64,000 bases of DNA, from assembly GCA_019321725.1 (NCBI GenBank), contig CM033110.1, forward strand, positions 22,127,210 through 22,191,209, in the 5' to 3' direction. The notes under the pieces are model-generated. The model was given only the letters and a program-made list of their open reading frames with translations. It made no database searches and was not told where the DNA came from. Positions 24,440 through 34,400 of the stretch are shown here, piece by piece. Position numbers and translations under genes: made by a program. Within the stretch, counting starts at the first letter, position 1, and each line of letters starts with the position of its first letter. The stretch comes from Paulownia fortunei (taxonomy: Eukaryota; Streptophyta; Magnoliopsida; Lamiales; Paulowniaceae).

Positions 24440-27208
24440 ACAGACGCCAATCACTATATTCTTATCCAACGACCTAACCAGTAAACCTTACAAACAAACC
24501 TCACTGAAAAAATATCCGAATCTCCGATGGAACAGTGGCGGATGGGAAGATGAAAAGGGAGAGAAGAGTCGTCGGAAGCGTCCGGGTTGGGAGCGATGGG
24601 AAAGGCTTCCTTCTGTAACGGAATATTCCTTTCCTATTCCTCCCATACCGAAGGTTTCCGATCTGTCCTCCCCTTTCCTTCCTTCCTTTTTTTTTTTACC
24701 AAGTATTCTTAATATCTTTAGGATCTGCTTGATCATACTGTTCTATGTATAGATCTATTCTCGTTTACTCCGAAAGCTTGTTTTTCTTTTTCTTTGCATA
24801 ATTTGTGTTTCAGATAATGTTTCTGTGGCTGAGGTGATGCTTGATTTGTGATGTCTGTCTTTTGAACTTGTAATTGACTAAATTCTAGTAATTGGTTTTC
24901 CTTTTTTCCCATTATTCGAAGATGGAAAAAGTAAATTGGCCGTGCTTTTTTTGTCCATCAGTTGTCCGTTGATTCCTTTTTCAGTGTGGAAATGTTATTA
25001 TGTTTATTCTAGTTATTGCGATTATCTGTAGTATGCATTTGTTATTTGCAAGTGTGAGAAAAATTGAGTTTTTTAATTATACTATTAATACTAATATTAG
25101 AATAACTAAATCATCAGAATTTTTTTGTCAACTATTGTAAAGTGTTGGAATTAATATGACTGTTAGGAATTTTTGGTTATTATTTCTTTCGGTGATAGCT
25201 AGTTTTTTCATGGGAATTAGTTTACAAACTCAAATTGTCATACATACTAACATTACTATTTTTTTCTTTTTTTATCACTAGCATTCCAAATTTTACACTC
25301 TTTTCATTGCTCGGTAGATGTAGGCTTTTTATAAAAGAAAGATAGGCAACCTTTATATATTATTGAGGAGATAGTTGGAGATGAGTATGCTCTCCATTTT
25401 GTCTAAAGCATACACTTTCTATTTGCTAATGATTCTGCTTCATACACTTTGTACTTGCTAATGATTCTGCTTTTTATTATTTTGTCCTATACTTGGGTTT
25501 TTTTTTTTCCCTCTCGCGTAGCTGATGCTATTCTTTCTGGTTTAGTGGTAGGGATCTTTGACCCCTACCAGCATCAATTCCTCAATTTAGGGGTTTGATT
25601 TGCAGAAAATTAGCAACATAAACAGTATCTTCTTTTGCATTAATCTTGTGTTTGGATACTTGAATTGAATGCTTAATATTAGAATTCATGAACATTTTGT
25701 TTAATTTTCGTAGTAGCATCCGCCATCCGGAATTTAAATTTCCACCATTATTTCCTCAATATCAAACGCATATGAGAATATGCAAAAGAATTTATTTCCT
25801 AATATCGATACTTGTCTCTCACTCTCTTGGTTTTTGGGCATGGAAAGGTGTGATTTCTTCCCTTGGAAGAGAAGACTCGGATAAGCTCAGTCCGGAAGTA
25901 TGTATCCAAATTTAAATATCAAACATGCCTATAAGAATACTATGCTCATTTAAATTTAATCTTACTTGTTTGATGATGATTTCTGAACGCTCCATTCTGG
26001 ACTGGCTTGTCTCTGAGTCTGTCTTCTAAACACATGAATCGCACCCTCGATCCCACCACTAAGAGTCTCCTATCTTCAATACACACAACAAGTTTTAGTG
26101 TCTTTATGTGCCCGAAGAAGATCAAGTGAGGGAGAATTTGATAGGGACAAGTAACTCAAACTCATGACTAAGCAAAGTGGATGGGACAAAGTGTATAAGC
26201 TGAGGTGAGTGTGCATAAGCTACGACCAGGGAGAAAGCCGTTCATTTCCACATAATATTGAAAAAGAAAATGGGTGAAACAAATTTTCACACAATATTGT
26301 TATTTTTATTTTGCATTAGCGCCACTCATTTATATGTGATTATTTATTTTTTATTACTTCACCACCTGATACAAAATACTTATTCACATTTGCAAATTTA
26401 GATGAAATAATTCTCCGAAGTTATCATGTTGTTAGCATGAGAACTAGGATTTGTCCCTTGCACCGGGAAACAATTCAAATGGAAAATGATTTTTTTGACA
26501 ATACTGTCCAGTTTAACTTCTTCTGATGCTTTTTTTTATTTTATTTTATTTTTTATAATTACAGTCTATTTAACTTCACATTATTGAGAAAGAAGATTAC
26601 TACTGGAAGCTTTTTTTACCATATCAAATTGTCTTTTTCAGGCTTCTGGGTCATACAATATGTGAAATACAGATTGTGGCATATATTATTGTAAAAGTTT
26701 CAGTATTTGACTGCCATATTTGGAATAATTGAGGTTTTGAAATTATTATTTCGAACAATGCACAGAGTAGTCTTGTTTCCATCATGAATAAAATCATCAT
26801 CTGATTGATATATTGATTAATAAATCATTAACTTTTCTTATTTCTTATTAGCGAGTTCCATCCCTGATTTGCTGCTCGGCATGCCTGTGTGCCTTACAGA
26901 AAAGAAAGAGGTAAAAGAACAAAACACTGAATGGAGTCTATTTCTTTATGAAGATCACTTCATCTGGTAAAAGATGAAAGTTGAATTACCTTAAAATATT
27001 CTGAATACTTGCAGATTTGGCTTTTGGCCTTCAGTTTTTTTTCTTTTCTTCTCGTCCTCTTGTCTTAGGTGGTGGAAGAATATGTTAATATTATCTGGAA
27101 ACCAATTGGTCTTGATGCAGCAAATTTATACGGCGATGACTATACTTTTGGCCTGTTATTCTAATCATGTTCTTTCTTCTGTCTTGTAGGAAAATCAAAA
27201 CCAGTTAG
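24440..27208 (+). other. Possible spliced transcript with a short C-terminal reading frame
   Basis: Downstream of the Site II/TATA patch, consecutive splice-like signals let three open pieces join in frame. One ends at 25898 (LGREDSDKLSPE, donor GTATGT), the next is 26852-26910 (RVPSLICCSACLCALQKRKR, acceptor TTATTAG, donor GTAAAA), and the last is 27190-27208 (KIKTS then TAG). I cannot find a convincing first coding exon. The ATGs near 24526 and 24546 give only very short frames. It could be a small Cys-rich protein gene, a long non-coding RNA or a decayed gene. The family is not recognised. Confidence 0.28.
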
Positions 27209-27901
27209 AGACATAAGTATGGCTTGTAGCAGCATGTCATTAACCGAAAGAGGACAAAGATTCGAAGTTACATTCGTTCTTATCACCAGGTCACTAACAA
27301 TTTAGGTTGCGTAAGAAACATATCTGAATGTTGATTAATAGTAAGATAGATTATTGAAAATGTTACTGAAAATAGTTATGCATGTTTCTTTGAAGGAAAT
27401 GTTTGGATAAATTGATGTAAAATGAAATTTTTGGAGAAATTTTAGAACTTTTAGTAAAATCTTTGTTTATTTTTTGTAATATGAGATGGATGGGCAGAGG
27501 TGATGTTTCAACCTGTTGTCAGTTTCATTTTCTTTTATGAAAGGGATGAACTTGCCCCATACTATTTGCACTTACGAAATGTTGAGATTATCTTGTAATA
27601 AAGTTGAAAGATTATATATAAGTTGGAGAATCAGTTAATATCATTTTAAAAATAAATAAAAAATTGCACATTGCATTTTTACGGTGGCCAAGTGCACAAA
27701 TGTCAAGGGCACAAGCATTGATTACAGCATATTCACAGATTGTTCAGTTTTATCGCCCAGTGTTTTGAGTGAGAGCTGTTGCCACTGAACTTTCCAGGAT
27801 GCCAACATGAATTTCATTTCATTCCATTTGAAGGACGACATTTGTTATTCACGAAATCGGAAATTTCGACAGGTTATCCTTTTAACCTTTTTCAAATTAC
27901 A

Positions 27902-27935
<34 letters not shown>

Positions 27936-28495
27936 GACAAAGGGAAGTCGAGCGATCAATTGAAGATATGTACTTACGTGATAATCTAAATTCCATACTT
28001 AAGAGAATTTTGCATTCAAATTTCAGGATTAAACTTTGTACTTCATTGTCTGGATTGTTGGTTAAGCGGGCAGGCGGTGAATTTCATGGAACCACATTTT
28101 CTCTTCATAATTTGTTCTTTATCCTTGATTCTTGTGGCTTGTCTTAACAGACAAAAGACGAAAATTTTACTTCTCTGTACGAAACGCACGATAAAAAATT
28201 TACTATTAGTTGACAATGTGGTCCGATTGCTAAACTTAGTTATTGTCTGCTATCATGACAATGAAGAATCCAGAAAGGTCGATTTCCATAAAATCATTAA
28301 CAAATAACAACATTTGTAGCATGCTATTGGAGGTGTCTAATGCTTCCAAATGCTAATCTCCCATCATCTCACCTGCTCCTCTTACAATTTTGAAACAAGA
28401 AAGATCCCTTCATAAATCATGTGTATCTTACCTTTTTTTTTTTATTGTTCTCCTAAACATACTCTAAATTTTGCATTAGCAGAAGAGTCTTGATT
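27209..28495. other. Upstream region of the SCL3-type gene
   Basis: No gene is seen. It contains an AC-then-A tract at 27899-27934 and a T-tract at about 28433-28443, about 55 bp upstream of the GRAS start codon. The proximal part is presumably promoter and 5' UTR. Confidence 0.6.
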
Positions 28496-29755
28496 ATGAG
28501 TTCTTCATCTCCATCACAAAAGCCTGATGTGACCTTGTCCCTAAGTTTACCACCATCTCCCACAACAAATGATGGCCTAAATCCCCAAGAAAGGGGTATC
28601 AAACTAATCCAGCTCTTGCTAACATGTGCCAACCATGCGTCCTCCGGCAACCTCCAGCACGCCGACACCTGCCTCCGCCAGATTTCGCAGCTGGCCTCCG
28701 TCACCGGCGACTCCATGCAGCGGCTGGCGGCCAGGTTTGCCTCGGCGCTGGCGGCCCGGCTGGTTAAGCGCTGGCCTGGCCTCTACAAGGCCCTGAACAA
28801 TGGTGGGCTGGTTTGTTGTGATACCGATCGTGCTAGGTCCATTTTCATTAGAGCATTCCCTTGTTTGGGCTTTGCCTTTGCGGTTATAAACCGGACCTTG
28901 ATTCAAGCCATGTCGGGGGAACGTGTAATCCATGTTATTGATTTGGGCTGTGGTGACCCAAAGTTGTGGGTTCCTTTTATTCGGGGCGTTGCATATGGGC
29001 CTGATGGGCCTCCCCATTTGAAGATCACGTGTGTCAGTACAAACAAGGAGGCCCAAGAGAGGTTGGAGGCTAGGCTAGTAAAAGAGGCTGAGAGTTTGAA
29101 TATGCAATTTGAGTTCAACCCTGTAAATGCTAGGCTTAGAGAGCTGACCTTGGACATGCTCAAGGTCAAATCAGGTGAAGCATTAGCATTGACATCGATT
29201 TTGAGCCTTCATGTCCTACTGGCCGAGGATGACCGTGTCGATGCACATTTTGGGCTAAGCAAAAACAACCAAGTAAATGAAAGCAAGCGAATGAAGGAGT
29301 TCCTCGAAATGGTGAAGTCAATTGGGCCGAAGGCAGTGCTACTAGTCGAGCAAGAGTCGAACCACAATTCAAGTCGTTTAGTGGATCGATTTGTCGAAGG
29401 ATTGCACTTTTACAGTGCAGTGTTCGATTCGATAGATGTTGCATTTGGTGGATTCTCGTGCTCGGATCGCACGGCATTAGAAGATATGTTTGGAAAAGAA
29501 ATTGAGAATATTGTGGCAGGAGAAGGGCTGGAGAGGGAGGAGAGGCATGAAAGGTATGAAAAGTGGGCCATTAGGTTTGGAAGAGCGGGCTTTAGGCCCA
29601 TTCGTTTATGGTATGAAACAATGGAGGAGGCCCGGCAAGTGGTGGAGGCTTATGGGCCGGATGGCTTTAAGATAATTAGTCAGCAGGGAAGTTTGATGAT
29701 ATGTTGGCATGATAGGCCCATTTATGCAGTATCAGCATGGAATTGTTTTAGCTGA
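28496..29755 (+). CDS. SCL3: GRAS protein, SCARECROW-LIKE 3 type
   Basis: An intronless frame of 419 residues starts at the ATG at 28496; the frame is open a little upstream but only TTG and ATT codons precede it. The GRAS domain fills nearly all of it. LHR I has LIQLLLTCANHASSGNLQHA (about 37-56), the VHIID core is VIHVIDLG (144-151), PDGPPHLKIT follows, the PFYRE region has AVLLVEQES, and the SAW end is RPIYAVSAWNC (407-417). The LLTCANHASSG and RWPGLYKALN signatures point to the SCL3 clade. SCL3 is a nuclear coregulator that antagonises DELLA in gibberellin signalling and root endodermis. It has a short N-terminus with LSLSL at residues 14-18, an EAR-type repression motif I do not associate with Arabidopsis SCL3. 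The first third is markedly GC-rich for the region. Confidence 0.93.
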   Translation: MSSSSPSQKPDVTLSLSLPPSPTTNDGLNPQERGIKLIQLLLTCANHASSGNLQHADTCLRQISQLASVTGDSMQRLAARFASALAARLVKRWPGLYKALNNGGLVCCDTDRARSIFIRAFPCLGFAFAVINRTLIQAMSGERVIHVIDLGCGDPKLWVPFIRGVAYGPDGPPHLKITCVSTNKEAQERLEARLVKEAESLNMQFEFNPVNARLRELTLDMLKVKSGEALALTSILSLHVLLAEDDRVDAHFGLSKNNQVNESKRMKEFLEMVKSIGPKAVLLVEQESNHNSSRLVDRFVEGLHFYSAVFDSIDVAFGGFSCSDRTALEDMFGKEIENIVAGEGLEREERHERYEKWAIRFGRAGFRPIRLWYETMEEARQVVEAYGPDGFKIISQQGSLMICWHDRPIYAVSAWNCFS

Positions 29756-31414
29756 TCATCTCTCTATATATCTCTAATTTTCATTTTATTATTATTATTA
29801 TTTATTTTTGCTTTTTGTGTATCCATGTTTCATCAGTGTATATATAATATATTTGATGTAGTATATTTCTTTTTTCTTGGGAACAATTGTTTATACACTT
29901 TAAACATTATTTTCAAAGTTGTAGGTATCTCAATTAACAAAAAAGAGAGAAAAAGTTCTAGGTATCTACACTTAGTGGTCTGCTAGATTCCTTAACAGGT
30001 TCCAGGGCACAAACTTTTGTACCATTACAGAATGACCCTTAACTTTTAGAAGTTGTACGACTACTAAGACAAAAAGGGTATTTTTTTCACCCACAAGACC
30101 CATAAGTGGTTTAAGTTTGAATAGGGACTTCTTTTTTTTTTTGAAAAAAAAAAAAAAAGCAAGATTAAAGTTTTGCATGAAGTTGATATATTGAGAATAT
30201 GAGATGATGAAGTGATATATTTTGATTGAAATGAGTCATACAACAATTGATTGAGTTTACTTTTTTTGGTTATTTTTGATAGATCAAAATTAAAATCGAT
30301 ATTTATACTCTTTTCTATTTAAGATCTCTTACAATTTTATATGATACTTAAATTTCAACAGTAGCTAATTTAAGTTTTTGACATTTGAAGAAAATGAAAT
30401 CTATCCAATCGAAGGGAGACAGAGAAATAGAGATTCTTAACAATATGAAATATAAAATTTCGAAACATAATCGTTTGTTTTAAAGAAAATGAAGAAACAA
30501 AACAAGCAATTTTTTTTTTAATATATATATATTACCAGTATAACATAGTATTTTTTGAGCTTTTTATGTGTTTGAAGACCATGAGTTTTCTACTAAAAAA
30601 AATACCACAAGTTCCAAAAATAGCCATACTTCGGGCATAATGTTAAAAGTCGGGGAATGTGAAAAATATTAGACTAGTCGATCATAATATATTTCGGCGC
30701 CTTGTGGGGCTCTAACAGCCCAAATATTTTAAAAATTATCGTACTTAGATAATATTTTTTTATATTTATTTAAAAATTTAAGTACAATCAAATAACAATA
30801 ACAGAAAATATTTATTCTCACTTATTTTTTCTTAAAGAAAAATTCAGAACAAAGCGGAAAACATTGCTAACCAAAGATGATCATAATCTAGATAAAAAGA
30901 GCCAAGACCTGTAAAAATAACAATTGGCTGAAAATAGAAAGACAGTGCAGGAGTAAAATACCAATCTGGGCCTGGGTTGATATATTAAATAAAAAAGAAT
31001 TAAAAAAAAATGTAATTGGTTGAAAATTGAAAGACAGTGAAGGAGTAAAATACCAATCCGGGCCTGGGTTGATATATTAAATAAAAACAATTCCATAAAT
31101 AATAACCACCACCGAGTCTTTCGTTCCTAATCAGGCTTTAAAACCCCGTGTCCCTGCCCTCCCAATTCAACACAGTATCTCAGCACTCCAATTTTGTTTC
31201 TACACAGGTACACACAGGAGGTAGGGTTTTTGCAGTTTCCAATTACACACGCAACACACACTTGTGTGTATACTATTTAAGTCTCTCACTTTGATGTTTT
31301 CCCTTCTCCCTGGAACCCTTAACAGGAAGTAGAACCCTCCTCAAGCCTCCGCTTTTCCCACGCTTCCGCCACCCCCGCCGCGGAGAGCCTAATAAGTTGT
31401 CATCTGCTGAAGAT
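29756..31414. other. Spacer between SCL3-type gene and TRM1 (3' UTR, TRM1 promoter)
   Basis: No gene is seen. The proximal left part should be the GRAS 3' UTR. An imperfect tandem duplication (30922-31087) lies about 330 bp upstream of the TRM1 start codon. The last 270 bases are pyrimidine-rich and leader-like. Confidence 0.6.
30922..31087. repeat. Imperfect tandem duplication in the TRM1 upstream region
   Basis: Two copies of about 74 bp (30922-30995 and 31014-31087, period 92) share GAGTAAAATACCAATC and GGGCCTGGGTTGATATATTA with a few substitutions. The GGGCCTGGG and TATATTAAAT parts are both doubled, so possible promoter elements of TRM1 are present twice. Confidence 0.85.
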
Positions 31415-34400
31415 ATGGCCGGTTCTGATGAAAAAATTGGGGATGAAGAGAAGCACCAGATGGGCGCCCCCGTAGTGGCGCCGTTCGATCTCAATGATTT
31501 CACCGTAATCAAAGAAGGGGAGGCTGAGATTCTAATGCACGTCAAAAATGAAGTCTTTTATAACAAAACCCAGGTTCTTAAAGATATTGTCTTGCTTGTT
31601 AGTTTATGTTGATTATCTATTTTCTTAGTTAAGGAGTGTATTTTCCTGGTTTGTACTTCTAAGAAACCAAATTCCGTGTTGAGGTGATTGGTAAGCTGGT
31701 TGTTTGCTACATTGATTTTGATTATAGAGTTGATGGGCTTTATCTTTTATGGTCTTTTTAGCTTCTTCTATTTAGTTAGTGACCTTAATAAAAGCTTTGT
31801 GGTTGCCTAAATAATTTTTTTCTTCGGAAATCCAAAAGTTATTACTTTTTTGAGAGATGCTCTAGTTTTTTGGTAATTTGAGGATTCTGTAGATTCATAG
31901 TAATTTCAAGTTTGTTCTATCGCTTGCATTACCCTAGTTTCTGTTTAGGGCTTTGTGCTTTGGAGGACTCTGAGCTTTGGAAATGTGATGCCAGGTTAAT
32001 AACAGAGACATGTCTATTGCCGTTTTGAGGACATTTATATCGAAACACAAACAAGAGCATGAAGCAATGCTGTCCAGGAAAATCAAAACTGGACCCAAGG
32101 TTGCTGGGGAACCTATTGTTGAACCGGAAGCTCTCACAGATACTGTAATGCATGATGGAAAATCTAATGGGGAATGTGAAGTCTCTCAAGAGACATCGCA
32201 AGATGAACCCTGCAGCATCTCGGAAGATCCAGTTGTAAACCAAGAGGGAAAAGGCCGAGGAGAAGTGAAGCCACCTCGAGTTTTGGAGGTTACAATTGAT
32301 TTCATGTTATTAATGTTGCTCTTCCTCTCAGAAATAACTACGCTATTGGTTTACATATTTACGTGTATCGGTGGCTTACACATGCTTCAATTGTGGTTTG
32401 ATAGGCACTGTCGGCTTCTGGACTCAGAGCTTTAAGGTATGCTCGTGAAGTTGATGGAATTGGTCAAGTTGTGGCTCTGGACAATGATAAAGGTAATTTC
32501 ATGTTTCTCATTATAGCATGCAATGCAAACTATGCCGGATGGCAGTTGTTGTTTATAACCCCTTCTAAATTTGTTAAAGTATGTATTTTCCCAGATGAGG
32601 GTCTTTTTTCCATTTTGGTAATACCTGGTGTTTGTACAATTATGTGTGTGTACAGGTACCCTAAGGAGGTCCTTTTTCTTTTTTTCCTTTTTTGGGGTGG
32701 TTTGTTGTAATATGACATGATCCATCCGTCAAAATGCTAATATTATGCCCTTCTGCAGTGTCTGTTGAATCTTGCAGGAGAAACATTAAATTTAATGGTT
32801 CAGTGGCATGTTCGAAGGTGGAGTCACACCTTGCTGACGCTAGAGTGTACATGCTTACCCACCCCAAAGAATTTGATGTGGTATGCATCTTTAAATCATT
32901 ATGTAGACACAGATTCTTATTGTATGATGCAGTGTTCTAATGACCTAAAAGGGAAAGTACAGCCAAAATTATGATATTCTTTGAGACGAAACCTTATCAA
33001 TCTGTAAAGTTAAGAGTGTAAAACTATAGTGAACAATGTGGCTAGCATGACAAAACACAAAGAAGATATGCTACAAATTGTTAATAAAATTGCTTTCGCA
33101 CTATCTCACACTAACTGCATGAGTAGAATTTGGCCTGTAAAGATTCTGGAATTTCTTTCATTCCTTAGACAGCATATTAGAGCCAAGATTGCGCATCTCC
33201 GCATCATCTTACCATCTTTATTTGTACTAGTCAGTCCAGTTTGGCACTTTTTGCTGGTATATGTTTTGGTATAACTCTGTCCATCAAAGTCTGGCATTTC
33301 ACTCTTTCCATGCTTACCTTGATGCTTATTTTGATCTGTGCTTTGTCCCTGAATTGTTATTACAGGTTGATCTTGATCCTTATGGTTCACCATCTGTTTT
33401 CCTGGACTCTGCTGTTCAATCAGTTGTTGACGGAGGCATATTGATGTGCACAGCAACTGATATGGCAGTGCTCTGTGGGGGCAATGGCGAGGTCTGCTAT
33501 TCCAAGTAAGATTTATTTTTAATAAGTCCATTTGTCTAATCTTTGCAACCACCGAATGGAAGTTCTGACTCGATGCTGTGCTGTTGAACTAGATATGGGT
33601 CTTATCCTTTGAGAGGAAAATATTGCCATGAGATGGCGTTGAGGATCCTTCTTGCATGTATTGAGGTAAGTTGATTTATGAATTTCTTGCCTTAAGTAAT
33701 TGAATATTTAGGTCCCTAGCTACTTGTGCATGTAAAAAGACGAATCCTTCTTGCATGTATTGAGGTAAGTTGATTATGAATTTCTTGCCTTAAGTAATTG
33801 AATATTTAGGTCCCTAGCTACTTGTGCATGTAAAAAGACGAAACTGAGTATCCTGAATTATTTCTTAGCTCCAATTTTGCCTTCTTTGTTTACTTGTTCT
33901 TGTAATTTTCTTTTCAAATTCGTTCTTGTTTTAGGTGGTTGGTGTGTTATTTAATTGACAGTGAAATAAAAACAGTAATTGTATTTATCTTTAGAATAGC
34001 TACAATTTTCTCTCTTTTATGCAGCATGGTAGAATCAAATATGCAATTTTGAAAATCATAGACTAGTACAAGTTCTGCTCTCAAGAAACACAGGCTTCAG
34101 TGGAGTAGACACAAAAGAGATATTTTATTACTGAATTAGAAACTGTAATTGCTCTTTTACACTTTTGCCAGACAAGGTTACATCAGAAAGGGAATCTTTG
34201 TTTGTTTTAATGTTTTTAACTTTTATTCTAAAGTACTGTCTCATATAGTCAAAGAGCCCTTTTCATACTTAATTCCTTCATTATCTTATTGCATTATCAC
34301 CTTCTGAAGTAAAATATCCATTTAAAATGCAGAGCCATGCAAACCGGTACAAGCGATACATTGTTCCTGTGCTATCTGTTCAAATGGATTTCTATGTACG

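Noticed and set aside
24488..24736. 82-codon minus-strand open frame facing the Site II promoter
   Set aside because: Low complexity and antisense to the predicted leader; no homology recognised.
28619..29477. Several antisense open frames inside the SCL3-type gene
   Set aside because: Shadows of the GC-rich GRAS coding sequence.
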